5,392 nucleotides of DNA, from positions 1 through 5,392 of the forward strand of contig JAIELO010000367.1 in NCBI GenBank assembly GCA_019752915.1, read 5' to 3'. The position numbers and the translations under genes are program-made. Source of the DNA: Burkholderiaceae bacterium (lineage in GTDB: Bacteria > Pseudomonadota > Gammaproteobacteria > Burkholderiales > Burkholderiaceae_D). The notes below the pieces were generated by a model, which had not been told where the DNA came from, made no database searches, and was given only the letters and a program-made list of their open reading frames with translations. Position 1 is the first letter of the stretch. Each line of letters begins with the position of its first letter. Shown here piece by piece: positions 1 through 5,392 of this stretch.

Positions 1-1
1 C

Positions 2-1135
2 GACGCGCGCGGCGGCAGCAGCGATGGCGCTTTGCGCCAGCAGCAGTTGCACGCGGTCGGGAGTGAGCGCGGCGATACCAGCAAGTTGTTGATCGGTGGC
101 GTGCTGCTGGGTCTTGGCGTGCTGGGTGCAGCCGGTGCCTATGGCTGGCATTACTGGCAAACCCAGGGCGCGTCACAACAAAGCACTGCGCCAGTGGTGC
201 TGAAACAGCCTGTCGCGCCAGCGCAAGTCGCTCCTGTGCCGGCCGCGTCGGCCGGGCCGGCAGCTGTAGCGGAAGTGGTGGCTGCGCCAGCCGCAGCGGC
301 GCCAGCGTCAGCAGCGGCGGAGGTAGTGTCGCCAGCCGGGAGCGCCGTACCGGCAAGAGAAAAAGCAGTAGCATCGCCAACATCGGCGGCGCAGGTTTCA
401 GCGCCACCAGCGCCGGCGCCAGCACCACGTAGCGCTGTCCGCGTTGATCCGGCCGCGACCGACGCGGCGCCTGCCACCACGCGCGCCGAGCGCAAGGCTG
501 CACGGCTAGCGGCGGCGCGCAGTACGGAAGAAGCGGCGCAAGCTGGCAGCATCACCCATAATCTCAGCCCCAAACTGATGGCCGAGAATACCTACCGGCG
601 CGGGCTGGTGGCCTTGCAGGAAGGGCGCATTAACGCTGCGCTGACCGATCTGGAACGGGCGCTGGAAATCGATCCGCGCAACGAGGCGGCGCGTCAGACA
701 TATATCAGCCTGCTGTTGGAAAATAGACGCAATGACGACGCGGTGCGCCAGTTGCGTCTGGCGCTGGGTCTGGATCCCCGGCAACCGGGGCTGGCCATGG
801 TACTGGCGCGTCTGCAACTGGAAAAGGGTGGCCCGGCGCTGCAAACGCTGCTCACCACCTTGCCGTATGTGAGTAATAACGCCGAGTACCATGCGTTTCT
901 GGCCGGCGTGCTGCAGCGCGAACAGCGTCACGGCGAAGCGGCCCAGCATTATCGCGATGCACTACAACTTGCGCCGCAAAACGGCGTGTGGTGGATGGGG
1001 CTGGGCATTTCCCTGCAAGCCGACAACCACCTTCCGGAAGCGCGCGAAGCGTTCCGTCGTGCCCGCGCTGCCAATGGCCTGTCGGCGGAACTGCTGGCCT
1101 TCATCGACCGCAAGATCGAATCGCTGTCTCGTTAA
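2..1135 (+). CDS. mshN: MshN-like TPR protein of a type IV/MSHA pilus locus (5' end missing)
   Basis: The reading frame is open from the left edge, so the gene begins upstream. The first visible residues, DARGGSSDGALRQQQ, look like the tail of the short cytoplasmic N-terminus of MshN/GspB-type proteins, which usually starts MSVIN-(K/Q)-ML-x-DL. A TTG at 32 is therefore unlikely to be the true start. One transmembrane segment follows at about bases 86-142 (LLIGGVLLGLGVLGAAGAYG), then an Ala/Pro-rich, probably extended periplasmic linker (about 150-530). From about 580 to 1130 there are TPR-type helical pairs, including YRRGLVALQEGRINAAL and a later WWMGLGISLQADNHLPEA, a pattern I associate with MshN. 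The family is a bitopic inner-membrane component of MSHA pilus biogenesis. The MshN name rests on remembered family patterns; a generic TPR protein is the alternative. The usual downstream mshE ATPase gene is not here, so this may be the end of its cluster. Confidence 0.68.
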   Translation, partial: DARGGSSDGALRQQQLHAVGSERGDTSKLLIGGVLLGLGVLGAAGAYGWHYWQTQGASQQSTAPVVLKQPVAPAQVAPVPAASAGPAAVAEVVAAPAAAAPASAAAEVVSPAGSAVPAREKAVASPTSAAQVSAPPAPAPAPRSAVRVDPAATDAAPATTRAERKAARLAAARSTEEAAQAGSITHNLSPKLMAENTYRRGLVALQEGRINAALTDLERALEIDPRNEAARQTYISLLLENRRNDDAVRQLRLALGLDPRQPGLAMVLARLQLEKGGPALQTLLTTLPYVSNNAEYHAFLAGVLQREQRHGEAAQHYRDALQLAPQNGVWWMGLGISLQADNHLPEAREAFRRARAANGLSAELLAFIDRKIESLSR

Positions 1136-1178
1136 GGTGACGCGTGGACGGGGAATTTAGCGTGGCCCACTTGCCGTT

Positions 1179-1208
1179 GCGAACTCGCTGGTATGGCGAG
1201 CGGTTCGC
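1179..1208 (+). other. Imperfect hairpin between the TPR gene and the small membrane gene
   Basis: GCGAAC (1179-1184) pairs with GTTCGC (1203-1208), and inside it TCGC (1185-1188) pairs with GCGA (1196-1199), leaving a 3-base bulge on the 3' side and a 7-base loop. No T-tract follows, so it is not a standard intrinsic terminator. It might stabilise or attenuate the transcript after the TPR gene. In GC-rich DNA such a structure can arise by chance. Confidence 0.3.
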
Positions 1209-1228
1209 GTCTGCGACGTGATGAAGCA

Positions 1229-1714
1229 ATGAAGCTCCACGCACCAGAGCGACTCTATGGGCCGGGTCGCATGATTTTTCCGCTACAGTCAATCAGACAG
1301 GCAGGCAGCTATATTGCCGTAAGCTTGCTGGGGGCAGTGATTGTGGCTGCGATGATCGGCCCTGCCGATCTGCCGCCGGCCGGGGTGATTCTGATCGGCG
1401 CATTTGCCGGTTCGTCGGTGCTGCTGCATATGGCACTGCCGGCCCGATGTGTGATCGATCTGGAGCGCGCGGACGAGAAAGCCCCGGTTCTGGCTGAACT
1501 AGCGCACCAGATTGCCAGACTTGGTTATCGCTCGGCGCAGCAGATCGATGGCAATCAGCGCCTGTTTCACCCCAGCTTACCCGCCGTGTTGCGCTGGGAT
1601 GAGAATTGTATTGTCATACAGTCAGAGGAAAGGCGTCTTGTGATCAAAGGCCCGCATGCGGCGCTGAAGATGCTGCACGCGCGATTGGTGAAGCGCCTGC
1701 CCATGCCTTCCTGA
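1229..1714 (+). CDS. Small membrane protein with two predicted TM helices, function unknown
   Basis: I do not recognise the family. With the ATG at 1229 the product is 161 residues. Residues about 25-43 (SYIAVSLLGAVIVAAMIG) and 50-69 (AGVILIGAFAGSSVLLHMA) form a hydrophobic hairpin with a short PADLPP turn. A soluble C-terminal half of about 90 residues follows and contains FHPSLPAVLRWDEN, a VIQSEERRLVIKGP strand pair and a basic amphipathic tail (LKMLHARLVKRL). The spacing suggests a small alpha/beta domain held at the membrane. The start is uncertain: in-frame ATGs lie at 1193, 1229 and 1271, none with a strong Shine-Dalgarno sequence. The ATG at 1193 falls inside a predicted hairpin; the one at 1271 would still keep both helices. 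The gene follows the MshN-like gene on the same strand after about 93 bases and converges with the HD-GYP gene. Codon use matches its neighbours, so I regard it as real. Confidence 0.68.
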   Translation: MKLHAPERLYGPGRMIFPLQSIRQAGSYIAVSLLGAVIVAAMIGPADLPPAGVILIGAFAGSSVLLHMALPARCVIDLERADEKAPVLAELAHQIARLGYRSAQQIDGNQRLFHPSLPAVLRWDENCIVIQSEERRLVIKGPHAALKMLHARLVKRLPMPS

Positions 1715-1720
1715 GGCGCT
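1692..1720. other. 7-bp inverted repeat across the stop codon of the small membrane gene
   Basis: AGCGCCT (1692-1698) and AGGCGCT (1714-1720) are perfect inverted arms with a 15-base loop that contains the end of the coding region; the TGA stop is at 1712-1714. It sits at the junction of two convergent genes, where a terminator would be expected. It lacks a T-tract on either side, so only a weak or Rho-assisted role could be proposed. Confidence 0.25.
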
Positions 1721-1752
1721 GTCAGATTCGCCACGCGTCCAGCAGATTGCTG

Positions 1753-2703
1753 TCACAGGCTCGCTGCGGCGCCCCAGATCTGTTTCATGCTGAAGCGCAG
1801 ACCGGCTTCATCTTCATTGAGCGTGGCACTAATGGCGTACTCTGGCGCATTGCTGGTGCGTGGCGCTGGTGGCGTCAGCGCGCTGCCGTCGTCGGCGCGC
1901 AGGCTGTAGATCTGCTGAGAGCCGGCCGCATCGGCGCGGCTGCTCACCACACCTAGTTCACCATTGTGCAAACGCACCAGCGTGCCCGGCGGGTAATCGC
2001 CGAGCTCGTGGCGGAACTGCTGGAGCAAGCTTGCATCCACCGGTGCCTGACGGTCTTCCTGCAAATTGCGCAGTGCCTGATCAGGCACGATGGAGCGACG
2101 GTAGTTGCGCGCGGAAACCTGCGCACAATAGCGATCGGCCAGACTCAATAGTTTGGCGTTGCGGGTGACTTCCGGGCTGGCCACCCCGGCCGGATAGCCG
2201 CTGCCGTCGTCGTTTTCATGGTGCAACTGCACGCAGGAGATCCACTCGTCATCCTCGATGCCTGCATGCTTGAGCAGATTCACGCTTTCCTCTGGATGGC
2301 GCCGCACGATGGCCATCTCTTCGCGGCTCAGCATGGAACTCTTGTGCTGGAAACTCTCGTTGTGGCGTAGCATGCCGACATTCATGGTCAGCGCCGCGGC
2401 GGCCAGCGTCACCGTATGGGCCTGATCGAGCTGCAAGCCACGCGCCGCAATAATGGTGACGATGGCCGTTTCGATGCAGTGGCGCACCGCATAACTACCG
2501 GCGATCTGGCACAGCAGGATGCTGGCCAGCGCCACATCGGGATTGCTGTCCACCGCCTGCATGACTTGCCGGGCGATGGCACGAATCTCTTCTTCGGCCT
2601 GATGTGCGTTGCGCAAATCATGCAGCAACTTATCCAGACGCTGATTCGAGAAGTTTAACTGTTGCAGCACCGAAGGTGCGGCAAGCGCCGAGGTCTGGTT
2701 CAT
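1753..2703 (-). CDS. Degenerate HD-GYP domain protein, probable c-di-GMP-related regulator
   Basis: The product is 316 residues. An N-terminal helical region (1-65) precedes an HD-GYP-like domain (about 65-235). The GYP half is intact: H136 in RRHPEES, the signature HHENDDGSGYP at 161-171, and D190 in LLSLADRY. The HD half is not: where active enzymes have AALLHDIGK, this protein has AALTMNVGM (103-111), so both metal-binding residues and the lysine are replaced (M107, N108, M111). H75 in YAVRHC matches the early conserved histidine. A beta-rich tail begins at YPPGTLVRLHNGELGVVSS (237-255). HD-GYP enzymes hydrolyse cyclic di-GMP; this copy is probably impaired or acts by binding or protein contact (inference). 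No transmembrane segment is seen. The start at 2703 has an upstream GGGACAGG with good spacing; an in-frame extension to 2865 would run into the aminotransferase gene. It is the third gene of a probable operon. Confidence 0.85.
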   Translation of the reverse strand: MNQTSALAAPSVLQQLNFSNQRLDKLLHDLRNAHQAEEEIRAIARQVMQAVDSNPDVALASILLCQIAGSYAVRHCIETAIVTIIAARGLQLDQAHTVTLAAAALTMNVGMLRHNESFQHKSSMLSREEMAIVRRHPEESVNLLKHAGIEDDEWISCVQLHHENDDGSGYPAGVASPEVTRNAKLLSLADRYCAQVSARNYRRSIVPDQALRNLQEDRQAPVDASLLQQFRHELGDYPPGTLVRLHNGELGVVSSRADAAGSQQIYSLRADDGSALTPPAPRTSNAPEYAISATLNEDEAGLRFSMKQIWGAAASL

Positions 2704-2720
2704 GATGGCCTGTCCCTGAT
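2704..2720 (-). promoter_or_regulatory. Ribosome binding site that fixes the HD-GYP start
   Basis: In the 17-base gap after the aminotransferase stop, the minus strand reads ATCAGGGACAGGCCATC and then ATG. The AGG lies five bases before the ATG and a second AGGG lies further upstream. This favours the start at 2703 over the longer in-frame reading that begins within the aminotransferase gene, and suggests translation coupled to that upstream gene. Confidence 0.55.
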
Positions 2721-3890
2721 TTATATTTTTTGCAATCGCTCTAAGGCGAGTGTCAGTGTTGCGTCTTTTTTGGCAAAGCAGAAGCGTACGATGCCCGATT
2801 CCTTGCTTTGCTGGTAAAACGCCGAAACGGGAATCGCTGCCACTTTGATTTCCGTGGTCAGCCATTCGGCGAACTCGGCTTCCGTCTGCTGAGAGATTTT
2901 ATCGTATCGGACGCACTGGAAGTAAGTACCGTCGGCTGGCAGCAACTCGAAACGCGAGCCTTGCAGGCCGGCGCGGAACAGATCGCGCTTGCGCTGATAG
3001 AAGGCCGGTAATTGCAGATACGGTTGTGGGTCAGCCATATAACTGGCCAGACCGTGCTGCATGGGGGTATTCACGGTGAACACATTGTACTGGTGTACCT
3101 TGCGGAACTCGGTCATGAGCGCTGCCGGCGCTGCGACGTAGCCGACTTTCCAGCCCGTCACATGGTAGGTCTTGCCGAAGCTGGACACCACGAAAGCGCG
3201 TGCCGCCAGTTCCGGATAACGGCTCACGGATTCGTGGCGCGCACCATCGTAGACCATGTGCTCGTAGACTTCGTCGGACAGCAGCAGGATGTCGGTGCCG
3301 CGCACAATGTCGGCCAGTGCTTGCAGATCGCTGGCGCGTAACACGCTGCCGGTCGGGTTGTGCGGGGTGTTGATGATGATCAGGCGGGTGCGCGACGTCA
3401 CCGCTGCCGCGACTTTGTCCCACGGGACGCTGTAGCCGGCCGGGCCCGCTTCCATGGCCACCAGTACCGGCACGCCGCCGGACAGGGTGATGGCGGGTAC
3501 ATAGCTGTCGTAGCAGGGCTCGATGACGATGACTTCATCGCCGGGATGCACGCAGCACAGAATGGCGGTGGTCAGTGCCTGGGTCGCACCGGCGGTGACG
3601 GTGATTTCACGCTCGACATCGTAGCTGTGGCCATACAGTGCTGCGAGCTTGGCGACGATGGCCTGACGCAGTACCGGCGCGCCGCTCATCATCGGATACT
3701 GGTTGAAGTCGGCCTGCATGGCATCGTTCACGGCCTGTAACAGGCTGCGCTCACACGCAAAGTCCGGGAAACCCTGTCCCAGATTGACGGCCTGCGCTTG
3801 TACGGCCAGTGCCGACATACGGCTGAAGATAGTGGTGCCGACGGCAGGCAGGCGGCTGGTCAGGGCAGGCGTGTAGGCGGAACTGGTCAT
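2721..3890 (-). CDS. PLP-dependent aminotransferase, YbdL-type (methionine/aromatic preference)
   Basis: A complete class I/II fold-type I aminotransferase of 389 residues, the usual length for YbdL (386 in E. coli). Visible landmarks: NLGQGFPDF (36-44), the cofactor loop TAGATQAL (99-106), Y127 in EPCYDSY, N178 in NTPHNPTG, D206 in LSDEVYEHMVYDG, the Schiff-base lysine K240 in SSFGKTYHVTGWKVGY, and the carboxylate-binding R369 in VRFCFAKK. All key residues are present, so it should be active in the cytoplasm. The closest pattern I recall is E. coli YbdL, which transaminates methionine and to a lesser extent aromatic and histidine side chains with a 2-oxo acid. Related kynurenine/glutamine transaminases and DapC-like enzymes share these motifs, so the substrate is inferred. 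It is the middle gene of the probable PIN-aminotransferase-HD-GYP operon, 30 bases after the PIN stop. The ATG at 3890 has no ordinary Shine-Dalgarno sequence. Confidence 0.92.
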   Translation of the reverse strand: MTSSAYTPALTSRLPAVGTTIFSRMSALAVQAQAVNLGQGFPDFACERSLLQAVNDAMQADFNQYPMMSGAPVLRQAIVAKLAALYGHSYDVEREITVTAGATQALTTAILCCVHPGDEVIVIEPCYDSYVPAITLSGGVPVLVAMEAGPAGYSVPWDKVAAAVTSRTRLIIINTPHNPTGSVLRASDLQALADIVRGTDILLLSDEVYEHMVYDGARHESVSRYPELAARAFVVSSFGKTYHVTGWKVGYVAAPAALMTEFRKVHQYNVFTVNTPMQHGLASYMADPQPYLQLPAFYQRKRDLFRAGLQGSRFELLPADGTYFQCVRYDKISQQTEAEFAEWLTTEIKVAAIPVSAFYQQSKESGIVRFCFAKKDATLTLALERLQKI

Positions 3891-3893
3891 GTT

Positions 3894-3916
3894 GGTAACA
3901 TAAAGATAAGGTTACC
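3894..3916. promoter_or_regulatory. Inverted repeat GGTAAC-N11-GTTACC before the aminotransferase start
   Basis: A perfect 6-bp inverted repeat, GGTAAC (3894-3899) and GTTACC (3911-3916), lies in the 30-base gap between the PIN and aminotransferase genes. In the minus-strand transcript it would form a small hairpin ending three bases before the ATG. The only SD-like bases (AGG of AGGTAAC) lie at its 5' foot, so folding would move them close to the start codon. It could instead be a DNA operator half-site pair. Both readings are inference; the AT-rich 11-base spacer and short arms leave chance possible. Confidence 0.35.
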
Positions 3917-3920
3917 TATT

Positions 3921-4382
3921 CTAGCTCAGCGCTTCGCAGGCTTCCAGTGTCCATGCTTCCGGCACCAGCACTTTGAACATGCCGGCTTTGCTGAGGCGGC
4001 GCGCCAGTTTCAGCAGGGCCTTGTCTTTGGTGATGAGCACGCTGGCACCGGCATCGCGCGCCACTTCGAGGAATTTCTGATCGTCCTTGTCAGTGCAGAC
4101 GGGCAGGGTGATGCCGGCCGGCTCCGGTGCCACCACCGTGATCAGCTGATCGAAGCGTGCTGCGGCCAGCGGCCGGCTGCTCTCGTCGAGCGGCAGATGG
4201 CTGTAGTGCAGCACGATGTTGTACTCGTCGCGGCAATCGGAGCGGGTCACCGCTTCGACGCTACCATTTTCCAGCGCCGCCATCAGGGCACTCCAGCGGG
4301 GATCGTGAAACACGAACAGATCGAGACAGACATTGGTGTCAATGACGATGCGCGGGATGGGTTTCTGTGGAACAGGTATCAT
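3921..4382 (-). CDS. PIN-domain protein, probable ribonuclease without a neighbouring antitoxin
   Basis: A complete 153-residue protein that is almost entirely one PIN domain. The acidic residues expected to hold the catalytic metal are visible: D15 in VIDTNVCLDLF, E53 (or D52) in SDCRDEYNIVL, D98 and D100/D101 in CTDKDDQKFLEVA, and D120 in SVLITKDKALL. The pattern matches the family annotated as a PIN-family toxin component (COG1569 type). PIN proteins are metal-dependent ribonucleases, and many are VapC-like toxins. No small antitoxin gene (AbrB-, RHH- or Phd-like) flanks it: upstream is only a 35-base gap to divergent yaaA, and downstream is the aminotransferase. It may therefore be a housekeeping or regulatory PIN protein, not a toxin (inference). 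It is the first gene of the probable three-gene operon. The start at 4382 has no clear Shine-Dalgarno sequence. Confidence 0.88.
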   Translation of the reverse strand: MIPVPQKPIPRIVIDTNVCLDLFVFHDPRWSALMAALENGSVEAVTRSDCRDEYNIVLHYSHLPLDESSRPLAAARFDQLITVVAPEPAGITLPVCTDKDDQKFLEVARDAGASVLITKDKALLKLARRLSKAGMFKVLVPEAWTLEACEALS

Positions 4383-4417
4383 GTTGCAGTTCTGTATTTA
4401 TGTTGAATTGAAATTTT
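4383..4417. promoter_or_regulatory. AT-rich divergent control region between the PIN gene and yaaA
   Basis: Only 35 bases separate two divergent start codons, and they are strikingly AT-rich against a GC-rich background, so promoters for both directions must lie here or inside the coding starts. TATTTA at 4395-4400 (TAAATA on the other strand) is the best -10-like element, preceded by CTG. No convincing -35 box or OxyR-type site can be read. Neither start has a strong Shine-Dalgarno sequence, so the leaders must be short. Promoter placement is tentative. Confidence 0.4.
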
Positions 4418-5188
4418 ATGCTGATAGTGCTTTCGCCTGCCAAGAGTCTCGATATGGAGACGCCACCGACCACCAAGCTGCACACCCAACCGGATTTTCT
4501 CGACCACTCGGCCCAGCTGATCGAGCGCTTGCGCGAACTGTCGCCGCAGGAACTTGGCGAACTGATGGAGCTGTCCGATAAGCTGTCCGCCCTGAACGTC
4601 ACCCGTTACGCCAGCTGGAGCCATGATACGGCAGGCGGCCGGCAAGCGGTGATGGCGTTTAATGGCGACGTCTATGCCGGGCTCGACGCGCGCAGCCTGA
4701 AACCTGCCCAGCTTAATTATGCGCAAAGCCATGTGCGCATTCTGTCCGGCCTGTACGGCTTGCTGCGCCCGCTGGACCTGATCCACCCGCACCGTCTGGA
4801 AATGGGGACTGGCCTGAGCACCGAGCGCGGCAAGGATCTGTACGCCTTCTGGGGCGACACCATCACCGACGCCCTGAACCGCACGGCGGCAGAGCAGGGC
4901 GCCGAAGTACTGGTGAATCTTGCCTCCGGCGAATACTTCAAATCGGTACGTCCGAAACAGCTGGCGATTCCCGTCATTACGCCGCAATTCGAAGACTGGA
5001 AGGGCGGCAAGTACAAAATCATTTCCTTCTACGCCAAGCGGGCGCGCGGCCTGATGGCGCGCTATGCCGCGCAGAAAAACATCCGCGATCCGCGCAAACT
5101 GAAGAAGTTCGACCTCGACGGCTACGCCTTCGTCGCCAGCGACTCCACTGAAAACAACTGGATTTTCCGCCGTCGCGTCGCCGAGTAA
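4418..5188 (+). CDS. yaaA: Peroxide stress protein YaaA (DUF328/UPF0246)
   Basis: A complete 256-residue protein, the same size as E. coli YaaA. Family landmarks are in order: [12 protein letters not shown] at the N-terminus, [13 protein letters not shown] (49-61), [12 protein letters not shown] (80-91), the very conserved [19 protein letters not shown] (113-131), [13 protein letters not shown] (165-177) and [16 protein letters not shown] (201-216). In E. coli, YaaA is induced by hydrogen peroxide through OxyR and lowers free intracellular iron, protecting DNA and protein from Fenton damage; the structure suggests DNA binding. It acts in the cytoplasm. The gene stands alone on its strand, divergent from the PIN gene and closed by a strong terminator. 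ATG at 4418 is chosen because the family starts exactly at MLIVLSPAK, although the upstream GAATTGAAATTTT is a poor ribosome binding site. No OxyR site is evident in the short upstream gap. Confidence 0.96.
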   Translation: MLIVLSPAKSLDMETPPTTKLHTQPDFLDHSAQLIERLRELSPQELGELMELSDKLSALNVTRYASWSHDTAGGRQAVMAFNGDVYAGLDARSLKPAQLNYAQSHVRILSGLYGLLRPLDLIHPHRLEMGTGLSTERGKDLYAFWGDTITDALNRTAAEQGAEVLVNLASGEYFKSVRPKQLAIPVITPQFEDWKGGKYKIISFYAKRARGLMARYAAQKNIRDPRKLKKFDLDGYAFVASDSTENNWIFRRRVAE

Positions 5189-5237
5189 AACCGTGTAAAG
5201 CCTGGTAGCGAGCTCACAAAAGCCGCAATTAGTTGTC

Positions 5238-5293
5238 AAAAAAATCAGGGACGCAACGCCAATGCTTCGTATTGGCGTTGCGTCCCTATTTAT
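5238..5293. terminator. Strong bidirectional intrinsic terminator
   Basis: A perfect 17-bp inverted repeat has arms at 5247-5263 (AGGGACGCAACGCCAAT) and 5271-5287, with a 7-base loop GCTTCGT. On its left is a run of seven A's (5238-5244), which becomes a T-tract directly after the stem when read on the minus strand; on its right is ATTTAT. It therefore ends the minus-strand gene that enters from the right edge very efficiently, and yaaA from the left with a weaker T-tract. Its position between the two convergent genes fits. Confidence 0.92.
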
Positions 5294-5322
5294 GCGGCAT
5301 TATTTCTTGAGGGCTGGCTGGC

Positions 5323-5391
5323 TTAGTTCCACAGCTGCCACCACTGGCGCTCGGCTTTTTTACCTTCGTCCAGGAATTTGCTGGTCGGGTA
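5323..5391 (-). CDS. C-terminal 22 codons of a gene, possibly bamD (BAM complex lipoprotein)
   Basis: Only the 3' end is in the window; the gene continues past the right edge. The minus strand reads YPTSKFLDEGKKAERQWWQLWN and then TAA (5325-5323). A YPxS segment ending a helical repeat, followed by a short linker and a terminal WW-x-x-W, is how I remember betaproteobacterial BamD (ComL/YfiO) ending. BamD is an outer-membrane lipoprotein with TPRs that helps BamA insert beta-barrel proteins. Twenty-two residues are not enough to be sure; another TPR or secreted protein could end this way. The reading frame is supported as real by the terminator placed some 30 bases after its stop, with the T-tract on the matching strand. 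Confidence 0.5.
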   Translation of the reverse strand, partial: YPTSKFLDEGKKAERQWWQLWN

Positions 5392-5392
5392 G

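Noticed and set aside
32..34. TTG as the start codon of the TPR gene
   Set aside because: The frame stays open to the window edge, and the preceding residues fit the cytoplasmic N-terminus of MshN-type proteins, so the gene starts outside.
200..430. Possible tandem DNA repeats of GCGCCAGC-like units
   Set aside because: The recurring words reflect Ala/Pro codons in the linker; spacing is irregular and no unit repeats in register.
151..573. A 140-codon Ala/Gly/Thr-rich frame on the minus strand
   Set aside because: It is the mirror of the Ala/Pro-rich linker of the TPR protein; low-complexity GC-rich coding commonly leaves both strands open.
1193..1195. ATG at 1193 as the start of the small membrane protein
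   Set aside because: It has no ribosome site and sits in the loop side of a predicted hairpin; the added residues MASGSRLRRDEA look like translated intergenic sequence. It cannot be fully excluded.
1715..1752. Possible small RNA or terminator between the convergent genes
   Set aside because: The 38-base gap has only a short CAGC/GCTG palindrome and no T-tract, which is too little to support an RNA gene or terminator.
2704..2865. A 54-codon N-terminal extension of the HD-GYP protein
   Set aside because: It overlaps the end of the well-supported aminotransferase gene in another frame, and a good ribosome site precedes the ATG at 2703.
3012..3740. Several open frames on the plus strand opposite the aminotransferase
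   Set aside because: They lie within a conserved aminotransferase with all catalytic residues, and have no motifs or ribosome sites of their own.
4379..5239. A 286-codon open frame on the minus strand opposite yaaA
   Set aside because: It lies almost wholly opposite a clear yaaA gene, shows no recognisable motif and is a by-product of GC-rich third positions.

Overview
The window looks like ordinary chromosome from a GC-rich Gram-negative bacterium. Protein style suggests a betaproteobacterium, possibly Neisseriales/Chromobacteriaceae; this is inferred from the proteins and base composition, with no marker gene to prove it. There are no tRNA or rRNA genes, transposases, CRISPR repeats, phage genes or attachment sites. 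The genes are tightly packed and similar in composition, so nothing points to recent transfer.

Layout, left to right. (1) Bases 2-1135, plus strand: the 3' part of a gene for an inner-membrane tetratricopeptide (TPR) protein resembling MshN of MSHA/type IV pilus loci; its first codons lie outside the window. (2) About 1229-1714, plus strand: a small unrecognised protein with two membrane segments. (3) Bases 4382-1753, minus strand: three closely spaced genes reading leftwards, for a PIN-domain protein (4382-3921), a YbdL-type PLP-dependent aminotransferase (3890-2721) and a degenerate HD-GYP protein (2703-1753). Gaps of 30 and 17 bases make an operon likely. (4) Bases 4418-5188, plus strand: yaaA, the peroxide-stress protein, divergent from the PIN gene across a 35-base AT-rich gap. 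(5) About 5238-5293: a near-ideal bidirectional terminator hairpin with a 17-bp perfect stem. (6) 5391-5323, minus strand: the last 22 codons of a gene that may be bamD.

Functional themes: pilus assembly (MshN-like), possible signalling (HD-GYP relative), amino-acid or keto-acid transamination, possible RNA cleavage (PIN), oxidative stress (YaaA) and perhaps outer-membrane assembly (BamD-like tail). They do not form one evident pathway. I see no convincing undescribed system. The points most worth a second look are the HD-GYP protein, which has lost its HD metal pair but kept the GYP half; its operon with an aminotransferase and a PIN protein that lacks an antitoxin; and a small hairpin just before the aminotransferase start codon.
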